This document shows positions 23,022 through 34,469 of a stretch of DNA of 64,000 bases, piece after piece. Position 1 is the first letter of the stretch, and every line of letters begins with the position of its first letter. Source of the stretch: Anisodus tanguticus (taxonomy: Eukaryota; Streptophyta; Magnoliopsida; Solanales; Solanaceae); contig CM067544.1 of the NCBI GenBank assembly GCA_034509755.1, positions 9,589,501 to 9,653,500 of the forward strand, read 5' to 3'. Below the pieces are notes generated by a model that was not told where the DNA came from, searched no databases, and was given only the letters and a program-made list of their open reading frames with translations. The position numbers and the translations under genes were made by a program.

Positions 23022-23494
23022 ATGAACACAATGCCACTCAATGCTCCAGACGAAAATTGGTATATGACACAGGCTCCACATCTCACATGACGTCATCACA
23101 AGGTACTCTCTCGTCTTATTCCAATTTGAGTAATTTAAATCGTAATATTATTGTTGGTAGTGGACAAGACATACCCATTCGCGGTTTTGGTCTTTCATCC
23201 TTATCCCCACCACATCCACTACTAATCTTAAAAAATGTCCTCCATGCCCCTAAATTCATTAAGAATCTAATCTTTGTGCGATGTTTCACAACTGATAATA
23301 ATGTTTCCCTTGAATTTGATCCTTTTGATTTTTCTGTGAAGAATTTTATGACAGGGAGACGAATAATGAGATGTGACAGCACCGGAGATCTCTACCCTAT
23401 TTCAAACGCCGTCAACAATCTAGCCTTAGTTCCATCAACCTTTGTTGCTCTTTCGTCTTTCTTATGGCACTCTAGATTAGATACTAATAGTTAG
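23022..23494 (+). pseudogene. Copia protease and start of GAG-pre-integrase, element A
   Basis: Contains the aspartic protease motif in DTGSTSHMTSSQGTLSSY followed by IVGSGQDIPIRGFG, NVLHAPKFIKNLIFV and CDSTGDLYPI, then ends WHSRLDTNS-stop where WHxRLGHP is expected. The frame around 23057 starts inside a Trp-Tyr motif, so the listed ATG is not a true start. Confidence 0.75.
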
Positions 23495-23936
23495 TGATGC
23501 CACCTAATTTTTCCATTTGATAATCCAATAGTTGGCCCAAAATAGGCTGCGAAATAGGATGTCAATTTTGCGCCAAATGTTTGGACTTTATTGAAACAAA
23601 AGGACTTAAATTAATTTGTTGCTGTTGTTATTTTTGCAAATGAGGGGATTAGGTGAGAGAAGCAACTGAAACACCTAAATTAGAACGAGAAGATTATCTG
23701 TTTCTATCAAGTAGAATCACAATAAATAGTTCCGAATTTGGATTATGCCCCTAGCCGCTACTTGCTCATGCCTTAATTAATCACTTTAAGGGCACTGCAC
23801 ATCACATAAAGCCCACAACGTTCAGAAAATAAACGCAACTAGTGCATAAAAATAGCAATATAATTTAGTCTGGAAAAAAAAACGTCAACAGAATTCTTGG
23901 AAAAATCTTGACATTAAGAAAAGAATACATGAATCT
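23495..23936. other. Spacer between copia A and the broken small gene
   Basis: No gene seen. The part next to 23937 is the presumed 3'UTR of the minus-strand gene. Confidence 0.3.
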
Positions 23937-24454
23937 TTACAAGAAGTTGACACAAATAAAAGCTCCAACGAATGTGTAATTAAAGACTAAAATTAATAAG
24001 CAGGGAAGTAAGAAAGAGGCAAAGAGTGCAGCCAAAAATAGTACTGTAATAGTCCCACCAACCATGCCCAAAAGTTCAACACATTGAAATTTGTAATCCA
24101 AATATTCTTTCTTGCGCTTCTTGTCATAATATAAACTTGCACTAGTAGCTGTTTAATACCAACCTTGTTCACATGTCAAACACCTCTCTAGTCTCTCTTT
24201 GATCTTCACTTCTTCTGTTCTTTCCTTCAATACTTGTAAATTTGCATCAACAACATGCCATGACTTCCCTGTAAAAATACTATAATTTTATAACTAGAAA
24301 ATACAATAAAACAGCAGAAATATACAAGAAAATAAACAAAACATATACCTTCATCTTCATAGTTCTGAGCTCTGAATAGGGGTAGTTTTTGACGGATCCT
24401 ATACTTGCTAGATGACATAATGATTGCTGGACATTTAACAACTGAAGAAACCAT
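23937..24454 (-). pseudogene. Broken copy of a small single-membrane-segment protein, two exons
   Basis: Minus strand: exon 1 24454-24349 (MVSSVVKCPAIIM, then SSSKYRIRQKLP), intron 24348-24269 (GT-AG, phase 1), exon 2 24268-23937. It is clearly paralogous to the intact plus-strand gene at 40282-41027: same exon-1 length (106 bp), same phase, and shared words DANLQVLK, EEVK, KERLE, CEQGW, MVGGT. A TAA at 24155-24153 sits where the intact copy has a Tyr codon (WNYTAT), so translation would stop after 73 residues, before the membrane segment; the frame past it is still open to 23937 and diverges at the C terminus. A copia element is inserted directly at the ATG (24455), separating it from its promoter. 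Function unknown. Confidence 0.75.
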
Positions 24455-24699
24455 TGTAGAAGTTAGCAATAAAGAGTGTCATTAGTAGTTAAGTTAGTTA
24501 ATGAGGGGCAATGTGGTAATTAGCTCATCTTCCCAAATACAGTTATAACTAACCAAGTTATAGTAAGTCTATGTAAACTAGCTTTATATAAGGTGTATAT
24601 CAGATGTATATTCATTGATTAAAATGAAGATTTCTTAATACAATTACATTACTTCTTCTTCTCAATCTATCTCAACTATCTTCTACTCAAAATACATTA
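24455..24699 (+). repeat. 5' LTR of copia element B
   Basis: Starts TGTAGAAGTTAG and ends AATACATTA directly before the primer site; the 3' copy ends AATACATCA, so the terminal CA has mutated here. TATATAAGG at about 24594-24602 is a plausible TATA region. It abuts the ATG of the minus-strand small gene. Confidence 0.85.
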
Positions 24700-24739
24700 T
24701 GGTATCAGAATGACCTGAATATTTCTAATCAAGATTAAG

Positions 24740-27700
24740 ACTGATGTAAGCACTGTAATTCAGCAATTCTTGACATATTTAAAACTCCATACAATAAGGT
24801 GATCAGAAGTGACAATGGCACTGAATTTATAAACCTCACTTGTAGTAACTTGTTCAAAAACTTAGGCATAATACATCAGAAGTCGTGTGTATACTCACCA
24901 CATCAAAATGACATAGCAGAAAGAAAACACAGACACATATTGAAAATTACAAAGGCATTAAGATTTCAGGCATGCATTCCTATAAGATACTGGGGTCTGT
25001 GTGTCAAAGCTGTTGTATATATTATCAATAGAATGCCTAGTACCGTTATTGAAAACATATCACCTTATGAGAAACTGCATGGTATAAAACCATTCTTACA
25101 ACACTTAAGGGTTATTGGACGATTGTGTTATGCAAAAATGATTAATGAGACTGATAAGCTCAAACCAAGAGCTAAACAAGCTATTCACATGGAAGGTTAC
25201 CTTCTCTATGACTTTACTAATCATATTTTCTGTCAACAGAGATGTTACTTTCAGAGAAGATGTATTTCCATTCAGAATTACAGACAGAAACAACACATTA
25301 CACAGTAGTCATGCTCCTGTTTTCAACTACACTGGCCTAAACACTATTCCTGAGGCTGTTCAAGTTACTGAGTCCTATCTATCACCATCTCAAGTCATGG
25401 ATGAAATAGTACATGAGGAGGAACTTATACCAACACCAGATCCTGAGAGCTTACCTCAAGAAATTTCAGAACCACGAATACAACCTCAACCACAAATACA
25501 ACCTCAACAACAAGTTGACACCTAAATGAACTAGTAGAACAGACTAGACATTCAGGGAGGAATAAGAAACCACCTATGTGGATGAAAGATTTTATCTCCT
25601 TAAATGTACATGATACACCATATGCCATTGTCAACTATATGTCCTATGAAACAGTGACACCTACATACCAAGCATATATGTCAAAGATGTCCAATACTAT
25701 TGAACCTAGAACCTACAAGGAAGCAACAGTTGATCCAAGGTGGATTGAGGCATTGAAATCTGAAATTGAGGCTTTGCAAAGTAACCATACTTGGGACATA
25801 GTAGAATTTCCAGAAGATAAAACACATATTAGGTTGCAAATGGGTTTACAATGTGAAGTATAAATCAACAGGTGAAGTGGAGAGGTTCAAAGCAAGGTTA
25901 GTGGCCAAAGGATATAGTCAACAAGAGGGAATTGATTATCAAGAGACATTTAGTCCAATGGTTAAGATGAAAATTGTTAGGACAGTATTGTCCATTGCTG
26001 CTCGGAATAACTGGCGCATCCATCAAATGGATGTCTTTAATGCCTTTCTACAGGGTGACTTACGTGATGAAATATACATAGAATTGCCTCAAGGATTTCA
26101 AAGTCAGGGGGATAAAATAATATGTAGACTCATTAAATCCTTGTATGGATTAAAACAAGCCCCAAGACAGTGGAATGCAAAATTGTCTGAGGCATTGTTA
26201 AGCTTTCAATTTGTTCAAAGTCAACTTGACCATTCTTTATTCATCAAGAGAACACAAACAAGTACAGTGTTTGTGCTCATTTATGTTTGTTAATGTTGGA
26301 TTTGATGTTGTGACATTTGACCCAACATATCTCCTGAAGTACTGATTTGAATGTATAAGAATGTTGGGACAAATGTTGCACAACATTCGGACCAACATTT
26401 TCAGAACAGATTTTGCCTTACTTCACGGAATAACTACTATGTGGTAAATATGACTTGGCAAAGTAAAAAGGAGTTGGTAAATCACGTGTGAAGAACGAGT
26501 CAAGGTTGCTACTCTTCGTGAGGAACAAGTCAAAGTTGTTAGAGGATTTTGCTCTTTGATCGTCTCCAACAAACCCTACCAGCTGCCCACCTTTCCCTCA
26601 ACCTCCACAACCAATCGATGAGTTTTTCAAGGAGGACTCTCTACTATAAATAGAGAGGTTACTACAGTGAATCGAGATCCAGAATCAGTTTGCAAAAATA
26701 CCAAGAGAGCTCTCAGGATTTCATCTCATAAATCTGGATCACAAGTGTTGCATGAGTGTGTCGACAACATTCTGTCCAACATTACAATTGTTGTTTAGAT
26801 TCTAGATTAGTTTTGTATGGAGCGATTGTAATGAGAGGTTGTCTATGTCTAATTAGTTAGATTTTTCAGGCAGAAGTCATCTGCGACTTTAACTTTTAAT
26901 TCCTTTCCGTTTTATATTATAATTTTTTAAAGAAAGGAATTTGTATAATTGTATATAATAAATACAATACATTTGATCATTGACCTTCATAAGTTATATA
27001 TATTATATAACTTATGAAAATTTAAATCTTTGTGTTCTTTAAATTCCGTTGCATTTACTCTTTAAAGTTATTGTTTTACGAAGTGTTGTTACTGGTGTTG
27101 GACGACATAATTGACGACATTCTGAAACAGAATTGGCATTCAATTTATTCCATCTCTTGTTTTTATTTCCCATAGCATTTGACACCCTTCAATGTTGATG
27201 ATATGCTCATTACAGGAAACATTATGCAGATAATATAAGAAACAAAGGATAAGCTAAAACAAGCTTTTAAAATGAAGAACTTGGGTGAACTAAAATACTT
27301 CTTTGGGATTGAGTTTGCTAGATCAAAGCAAGGAATTTTGATGCATCAAAGGAAGTATGCATTAGAGCTTATTTTTGAAATATGACTAAGTGATGCAAGA
27401 CCTGCAGCAACACCTATTGATACCAACACCAAGCTTACTACTCAACAATATGATGATCATGTGAAAGCCACATAAATAGGAAAAGTTTGAACATGATCCT
27501 CCAACAGATCAAGCAGCCTATCAAAACTAGTTGGAAACTATTGTACTTGACCATGACAAGGCCAGATATTTTATTTAGGATACAAATTTTGAGCCAGTTT
27601 CTACAACAATCCAAAAAGTCACACATAGAGGCACCTTTGAGGATTGTAAGATATGTGAAGAATCAATTTGGTCAGGGGATACTTTATCAAACAACAAGAA

Positions 27701-28160
27701 GAAAACTAACAACAAGAAAAAAACTATCACTGTTTTTTGTGGTGCATACTAGGCATCTTGTCCTCATTCAAGGAAGTCAGTTACAGGCTATTTAGTGATG
27801 ATAGGTGATTCACTAGTAATTTGGAAATCAAAGTAACATTCGACTGTCTCTAGAAGTTCAGCAGAAGCTGAGTATAGAAGCTTGACAGCAACAGTTACAG
27901 GGATCATTTGGCTATTAGGACTCATGAAAGATTTGGGAATTGCAGTACAAAAACCTCTAGAGGTATTTACATACAGTAAAACAACAATGCAATTGGCAGC
28001 TAATCCAGTCTACCGTGAAAGGACTAAGCACATTGAAATCGATTGTCATTTCATAATGAAAAAAATTACTCAAGCACTAGTAGTTACAAAGTATATCTCC
28101 ACTCAAGAACAACCAGCTCAGTGTCAAACTAGGTGTTCAAAACATATTTGCACTACCAAG
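24740..28160 (+). pseudogene. Copia pol remnants: integrase C-part, reverse transcriptase, RNase H (element B)
   Basis: Pieces in shifting frames: integrase from VIRSDNGTEF (24799) through SPHQNDIAERKH; frameshift near 25190 into an acidic/Gln-rich linker (to 25525); RT N-part 25576-25863; RT 25853-26293 (FKARLVAKGYSQQEGIDY, HQMDVFNAFLQGDL, SLYGLKQAPRQW, then LIYV just before the solo LTR); RT continues after 27196 with DDMLITGN, MKNLGELKYFFGIEF; RNase H remnants 27487-28140 (SSAEAEYRSLT, KHIEIDCHF). At least four frameshifts and several stops. Confidence 0.85.
26288..27191. mobile_element. Solo LTR inserted in the copia B reverse transcriptase, perfect 5-bp target duplication
   Basis: Flanked by ATGTT at 26283-26287 and 27192-27196. 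Ends are TGTTAATG and CCCTTCA (TG...CA). A TATA-like CTATAAATAG lies at about 26643-26652. Removing the 904 bases and one target copy restores the copia RT active-site reading LIYV-DDML in frame, which confirms both boundaries. No internal coding region, primer site or polypurine tract: a solo LTR left by LTR-LTR recombination of a different family. Confidence 0.88.
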
Positions 28161-28171
28161 TTTGAGGGGAG

Positions 28172-28425
28172 GGTAGAAGTTAGCAATAAAGAGTGTAATT
28201 AGAAGTAGTTAAGTTAGTTAATGAGGGCAATGTGGTAATTGGCTTATCTTCCCAAATACGGTTATAACCAAACTTAGTTAGTTATAGTAGGGGCCTATGT
28301 AAACTAGCTGTATATAAGGTATATATCAGTTGTTTATTCATTGATTAAAATGAAGATTTCTTAATACAATTACATTACTTCTTCTTCTCAATCTATCTCA
28401 ACTATCTTCTTCTCAAAATACATCA
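28172..28425 (+). repeat. 3' LTR of copia element B
   Basis: Preceded by polypurine tract; first base changed (GG instead of TG). Followed by GCCAT and then DNA that I interpret as the original 5'UTR of the small minus-strand gene. Confidence 0.85.
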
Positions 28426-29130
28426 GCCATCTTTGTTCAACTTTTATTTATGTGAATTGTTTAGGAGAACTTTTCCAAATTGGATCGAAATTGTGAGACA
28501 GCTCGGTTCTCTAAATCTATCTACCACCCTACAGAAGGGGTACGGTGTTGAATTTTTTTAACGGGAGAATAACAAATTGGAATTGCCAAATGAAACATTC
28601 AAACACCGTTAATGAAGTTCTTATATGAAAGTATCCTAGACTGTTGTTAACTCTTTTGAATTATGGTTGTGTAATCGAGCAAATGTTTTTTTTCCCAACG
28701 TTTGTGTCACATCTGAGAGAAATAGAATCATATCACTCCGTTGATACGCAATTTGTCTTTTATTATTTTTTTCTTTACCTAATGTTGTCTTATATCCCTC
28801 TTAGCAAGACAACTAGTATATGTATACCAGACAACATAATAATCATCAATAGGATTTTGGAATAAAATACGATAAGAAGATTGTTAGGTGCGTCGTCGAT
28901 ACGAAAAAAGGAGGGAAATTGAACACAGAATAAATTAATTAAATTATTCTTGAAAATGAAAGGAAAGATTAAGCATTAACCGTAGGACTTTGGTTCTGGA
29001 TTTACCAAGTCAATATACACGACATCCAGATGAGAGTTTATTCATCGAACCTGTCATGTTATTATGTGTTCAATTAACATTAATTGATTTTCTATGCTGA
29101 AAGAGTTTCCATAACCCGGCCTAAGCGTGA
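28426..29130 (-). promoter_or_regulatory. Displaced 5' flank of the broken small gene
   Basis: The minus strand reads ...GAACAAAGATGGC right before the 3' LTR, i.e. the leader and original start codon context of the gene whose body now lies 4 kb away at 24454. No gene or clear repeat further up; the change to organelle-like DNA occurs near 29130 and is not sharp. Confidence 0.45.
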
Positions 29131-30882
29131 ACCTATCCAATTTCAGTGTCATATGAGTCCAGAGCTAGAGCAATAAAGTAGGAATTTTAGGAAAGCGGAT
29201 TATCTTCTCGGGGAAGTGGTGCTCTTTCGCATAAACCCTTTGTTAAGTAAGGTGATAGTGCTCTTTATCTGGTGCTTTCCCTCCTGGCAAGTGACAACAA
29301 GAAAAGAAGTGAAGTAAGCTCCCCGATACAAGCGAGCTAAGGGGCTTGAAGTTATCCCAATACCAGAGAGACACTTCACAGAGTGTGATACTAATGGTTA
29401 GGGGGATGGTATTAACCCAACTGCAAGCACATGAACTCGTTATATCAATAGTTCTCTGCCCGCAACCCCAGCTCCTACTTTGAATGATAGAACGATTCGA
29501 AAGGAGCATATGTACGACTTTGACTAAACGACTAACTAAGGCTAACGAAATAATAGAATCGGAAGCAGACGTAATCAAAAGAAAGCTTGGGCCGCATGGA
29601 AGGGGCTTGCAAAGATGGAAGGCTTACGAGATAGGGCCATAATCGTATAAAAAAAATTCTAACAAAAGCAATTGAGGTGATAGACACGCGAAGCAAAATA
29701 GCGCATTCTATGACTAATGATTTTGGAAATGATCAATCAGTTAACTGTCAACCCAGAGATCTTTTGGCTCGCTAGGCCCCTTACTCTTAGAACAACTTAC
29801 ACATGCCCCCTACTGCTATTTTAATTTGAAGGAGGCTGACGGCCCCTGCCCTGCTAACTCGTTTCAAGAAAGTAAACTCATGCACCAATTGACTTAGTTC
29901 TATTAAAAGAAAAAGTAATCGGATTTTCACTTTGTCATGCGATTTCTCTTTGAGCGATTGGCTTGGCCACTGCCACTAAAGAAAGAGTTTTGTTTTGAAT
30001 TTTGACCAAGATAAGGAGCTAGCCACAAAAGCTACCACTTAAAGAAGGTAAGCCAAAGCAGACAAACAAATGAAGTCGAATTGGCCTAGCCTAAGGGTTC
30101 TAGAGCCTCTACCTATTGAGTTGAGTTGTCTCCCCTCGGGTGTCAAGGTAAAGAAATTTCAACTTACTCTTTTAAGTATTAAAGTAGTCAACTATTTTTT
30201 TAAAAAACCTTGTTCTTTTAGAGCATTTACAAGGCCTTAAAATACTCGTTCGGTATAATAACAAGAATTTTGCTTTTTGGTGGGAAGTTGTAGAACGCTA
30301 CTTTATTTTATCGCCGGCAGCTTCTTTCTATTTTCAATTCATGAATCAGACTTTTTGAAAAGAGCAGGTGAAATTCTATTGTGGGTGGTTGGCTCAATAA
30401 AAGTGGAATAGTAACAAGTGAGGGTAGACTTTCTTACCAAAAACCTTTCCACTGTCCTTCTTTCTAGCACCGTGCTTTGTTTTATAGTGAAAAGAGAGCT
30501 TCAAGCTCTAAACCTCGTCGGCAATCCCAATCACTTGCTGAAACAAGCTCTTTACCCTTATAGCTTTTCTGCAATTAGCTCTTAATTCCTCTTAGGCGGA
30601 ATAGACACGTGTCTTGTTTTGTTTTAACTTGATCTCTGAATTCCTTCTTCACCTAAATCATTGCATACACACTTATGCCTATCCCATGGTCTTTATCACC
30701 TGGGTATTTTTCTTTGTTGGTTATGCATTTGAATTTATAGGGGAAAAGAGCAGGTAGCGCGCGCTTAGACCACTACCTAAAAGTAAGTTTTTCGCTCTTT
30801 TCCTCTTACATAACAACAATGGAGGAGATAGTAAGCATGACTTTCTACGCAACGATTTCTTCTTCTCTTATGATTTATCAAG

Positions 30883-31139
30883 TTACATGAGGGAGACCAA
30901 AAAAGGAGAGTAGATTGATTGGTTTTTCCAGTCAAGTATAGCTGATAATCCCATTTTCGAATATGAATTTGAATAGATTCTCTTTATTATTATAAATATA
31001 GCTTTTTTATCTTCCACCTTATGTCCACAACTTTTGGAAACAATGAAATCTTCCTTGAAAACAAATAAAAAATTATTGAACATGTTACTTAATTGATTGT
31101 TACCAATAGGAAAATCCCAATTCATTGGGCCTACATATT
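30883..31139 (-). pseudogene. Unidentified open segment joined to the ycf2 remnant
   Basis: About 80 codons on the minus strand, from MNWDFPIGNNQLSN to a stop at 30883, with FLFVFKEDFIVSKSC and SAILDWKNQSIYSP. It looks like organelle-encoded protein (Asn/Lys/Ile-rich) and directly follows ycf2-like sequence, but I cannot name it. Possibly another plastid frame or a chimeric mitochondrial frame. Confidence 0.35.
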
Positions 31140-32134
31140 CTAGGAGCCCAAACTATGTGATTGAGTAAATCCTCTTCTATTTGTTGTGGGTCAAAGTTAT
31201 GGTCAAGGGCGCCTTCTTCAAACTCCGATTCGTATTTTCATAGAGAAATATCTTATCAAAGACATAACAAGATTTTTTTTGCATCATATCTAAGGGATTC
31301 CTCGGTTCTGGCCGAAGAAGTAATGTCACTCGATCATTATCAAACTGACTGTAATTTTTTTCTGTCCGTGAAGATCCCACCAGAGTGCCTTCTACTTCTA
31401 ATAGGCCATGAACTAGATCAGAATCTTCTCAACGAGTCCATAGAAAGTGATCCCATTTTTTCATGAGGTCCGGATAAAGACCAAAGATCTTGAACGACCG
31501 ATCCTACAGAACAACTCAAAAGATAAAGAAGTATCATGAATTTCTTCATGCTCGTTCCAAGTTCAAAGTACCATTTGTACAAATAAGAATCCCCTTCATT
31601 ACATGATTTCTTCTTCAGATAGATAGATATAGGATCAATGGGGCAATTACTTAGAAGTACATTTTTTGCTACAGCCCTTCCTATTTGATAGAAAAGGATC
31701 CCATGATCCTGAACCAATCTTACCTGGGATCGTAAATCTCAAGCTTGTCTATGAAGAGTAGATCTAATTATATTAGTGTCTAGATTTTTTTTATTATGTG
31801 TAATACTAATCGATAAGACCTCATTGGTAAGTGCTACAAGATCTCGTGTATTAGACCCCATAATTATGGACCCGAATCCGTTAGTATGGAACATTTTATT
31901 TTCCAAGTGAAATCCCTCATATAGTAGGGATATGAAAGAGTGAAAAGTATTTTTATTGTTGTGGAATAAGAAGCCTTCGTAACTTAATGCACATATTTCA
32001 TTTTTTGGAGCTATTAGAGCGGGATCTACTTTTTGGGGAATATGAGTCGAAGCAATAAAAAGAATATTGATAGTAGAACGTCTTTCACAATCTCTGGAGA
32101 GACGGTTCACCAAGGACCTAGACGAGGGAGACAT
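31140..32134 (-). pseudogene. ycf2: Plastid ycf2 fragment, frameshifted
   Basis: Three minus-strand pieces match the C-terminal third of Ycf2, the large plastid ATPase-like protein of the import motor complex. 32134-31739 has LSRDCERRSTINILFIAST, IPQKVDPALIAP, HTNGFGSIIMGSNTRDLVAL; 31717-31418 has QDHGILFYQIGRAVA, NCPIDPISIY, GDSYLYKWYFELGTSMKK; 31380-31177 has GSSRTEKNYSQFDNDRVTL, LRPEPRNPLDMMQ. Remnants of IEEDL-NHIVWAPRI lie at about 31180-31140. Pieces are in order but separated by stops and frameshifts. Non-functional, transferred directly from plastid or via the mitochondrion. Confidence 0.88.
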
Positions 32135-33031
32135 TGGCTTTGCTGGAGAAAGTTAAGCTTAACGGTTGGATCGAGTAGTAGGTCTTAGTTAATGGTGAAG
32201 ACGGAAATTACATATGGGGAAGGAAAGAAGCAAATAAATATATGCTCCGGGAAAAGCTTTGAGCTTAGCCTAGTATGGTGAATCAATAAAGCATAAGGAT
32301 TAATGAGAAGGCTCTTTACGTTTATTGTATTAAGTTTCACCTTATATTTCTAATTTATATAAATAAGGGATCTACATAAGAAGAAGGAGTAGGAGTGGTT
32401 TACAATCGTTCAACTAGAGCGAATCGATAATTAGGAATAGTTGAAAGCCCAACTGGGGCAATAGAATTGATGTGGCTTCTTATGCGCCTATGTTCTTTCT
32501 ACAATAAATAAGAAGAGAGTAGGAGCGAGGTCAAATTCCACTTCATTTACGCTAGGAGAAGGAGAGGACACCCTCATCGACCACAGCTAAAGGTTTAGAG
32601 GGTTGATGTGGTGACTTACCCGGAGCATGAAATCTTATGTTATGTCCTCGGAGTATAAATATATTTAAGGATAAATAGATTATTGGGCACCTAACCCACC
32701 TACCCACTCATCAATCACTTTAGGTTGGATCACATATTCGATTAAAGAAAGGAAAGCGGAAATTTGCCTGCTATCAGAACTATGAAAAGTAGTTTGGCTA
32801 GCATCAAAATGAGAGGAAAGGAGCTTGTAGCCACACCAACCCTAGTAAGTCGATAAAGCAATTTACATAATATTGTCACCAGAAAGAGAATCAGCAAGAT
32901 CATTGGTAGCAGGACCAGGAGCCAACACTGCATCTTATGCCCTTGTAAAGTCGGACCTAAAAAACTGAATAGCCACCGCGTAATCAGACTCATAATCATA
33001 AGAAGAATCATAATCGGCATCAGCCTCAGCA

Positions 33032-33085
33032 AAGAAGAAGAAGAAGAAGAAGAAGAAGAAGAAGAAGAAGAAGAAGAAGAAGAAG
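33032..33085. repeat. (AAG)n microsatellite, about 18 units
   Basis: Uninterrupted AAG/GAA triplets over about 54 bases between CAGCAA and CCCGG. Confidence 0.95.
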
Positions 33086-33713
33086 CCCGGATAAAAAGAG
33101 AGATGAATAAGCTAATGACTTATTAGGAAAGCGAGACCCACTTCTCATTCTTTGCAGCAGCTTATTTGAATACTGGTGTAAAGGCAACTCCCGAAATAGT
33201 ATTTGATCCCTTCACCTCAAGGTTCAGGTTATGAGTCAGTTAGCTTTACCTTATTTGTAATTAATTCTTTTTTTGACTGAAGAATCACTTTGGACTAAGG
33301 CGAAGGCCTTAAAAAGGATTCAAAATTCTAACTATTGGCACTGGTCTACCGGGGGAACTACTCATAGAGACTTTCGTACGAGCCCAGGAAAAGACTCATC
33401 ATTAATAAATTATGGTCATGCATAAAAATGGTTAACCACTAGTTCCAAGAGCTATCTACGATTCAGATAAGGTGAAAGAACTACAGACTAAGGACCAAAC
33501 TTGGTCAGACTTTAGTCATTTCGAGAAGGACCCAACTTGAAGAGGCTAAGGTGCACAAAGCGAGCAAATGAGAATTGAAATAAAGTCCTCAAATTGATGC
33601 AGGCCCTAATAAAGTCTTTTTTCCGACGCTATACTAGCCTTAATAGAAAGAAAAAATGGATTCTTCAATACTTATTCCATAATCCATTTTTCGTAGACAT
33701 TGGAGTCATTTGA

Positions 33714-34454
33714 TGGATATGCATGGTTTTAAGCTATTATATAATCTATATAATGGGTCGCTCCTAGCGGAAAACAAATTTGTGGAGCCATACGCTCGAT
33801 CTTGTGATTATATCGTTAGAGGTCCTGCGTGTATTATACCGATATGCTTACAATATGGATTCAGACTACATTAAATTCACCATAGGTTTAGTGGTTGAAA
33901 CCTTCTCCGTATATATAGATTAACCGTTGGAAAGGCTAATTCCATGTTTGATTCGAATGGTAAACCTTTTCCCAATGCATTGATGGAATATGCAGAGAAG
34001 TATAAGGATAGTGTGATACGTTCAGTCTTCATTTGTATCTATTACACAGGTGCTAAATCCGGGTTTGATATAGCGCCTCCATCCATCTACAATTTAGATA
34101 TACTATCCCTTATCTTAGATGATCTTAGTTCTAGCATAGTAGGTCTTGAGGTCCCAGAGGTTAAATCAATGAATAAGGAAAAGCCTCGGTATTCCAATCA
34201 TATAACTGCAATCAAACCCCAAGACCACGAAGCTGAGACCCTTCATAGTTGTTGATACTGAGACGTTATTGGACAAGAAAAGTAATTCTCATGTACCTGA
34301 CGTCGTTGGTTATATGTTGGTATCCGCATGAGATGTTTTTTATTTACATTCATGTCTCTTAGAAAGAGCGGATAACTGATCGGGTTGATGATTTCAAGAG
34401 CATATATCACATTGCACCTGCGTTAATTGATCTTTTGATTCAAGAGGAGAATGT
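33714..34454 (+). pseudogene. dpo: Remnant of a plasmid-type B-family DNA polymerase (N-terminal part)
   Basis: Broken plus-strand frames: MHGFKLLYNLYNGSL at 33720, then 33944-34255 with DSNGKPFPNALMEYAEKYK and the segment EKPRYSNHITAIKPQDHEA. After a frameshift near 34240 come words readable as VVDTETLLDKK and VVGYMLV. The ITAIKPQ...(V)DTET order is what I associate with the N-terminal exonuclease region of protein-primed DNA polymerases encoded by linear mitochondrial plasmids of plants; the Asp/Glu of DTET would be exonuclease motif I. The polymerase domain is not present. Identification is from memory of the family and is less certain than the RNA polymerase next to it. Confidence 0.5.
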
Positions 34455-34467
34455 CCCCCCCCCCCCC
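34455..34467. repeat. Poly-C run (13 C)
   Basis: Thirteen consecutive C at the junction between the DNA-polymerase and RNA-polymerase remnants. It may be the product of joining or expansion. Confidence 0.9.
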
Positions 34468-34469
34468 GT

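Larger units (their letters stand above)
21620..23494 (+). mobile_element. Truncated Ty1/copia element A (5' LTR to GAG-pre-integrase)
   Basis: Begins with a probable LTR at 21620-21812 (starts TGTTGAATAAG; 3' end TTA instead of the usual CA), followed at 21813 by primer site TGGTATCAG. Gag, protease and the first GAG-pre-integrase residues follow; the element stops in mid-domain (WHSRL, then unrelated sequence) at about 23490. No integrase, RT or 3' LTR follows, so it was truncated. It is closely related in gag and protease to the complete element at 42252-47623. Confidence 0.75.
24455..28425 (+). mobile_element. Ty1/copia element B, both LTRs, inserted at a gene's start codon
   Basis: 5' LTR 24455-24699 and 3' LTR 28172-28425 are clearly homologous (245 and 254 bp, several indels and substitutions, so an old insertion). 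Primer site TGGTATCAG starts at 24700; the polypurine tract GAGGGGAGG precedes 28172. Flanks are ACCAT (24450-24454) and GCCAT (28426-28430), a 5-bp target duplication with one change. The internal region lacks gag, protease and the first part of integrase: the primer site is followed within 100 bases by mid-integrase. A solo LTR (26288-27191) interrupts its reverse transcriptase. The element cannot move by itself. Confidence 0.88.
29130..33713. other. Organelle-derived (mitochondrial-like) DNA block, mostly non-coding
   Basis: Base composition and texture change sharply: moderate GC, many AAAGAAG, CTTTC and GGAAAGC words, and short decayed frames. This is how plant mitochondrial intergenic DNA looks, and it is contiguous with recognisable plastid-derived and plasmid-derived sequences. 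Apart from ycf2, the adjacent frame and the AAG repeat, I recognise no gene. Assignment of the anonymous parts to mitochondrial origin is inference. Confidence 0.45.
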
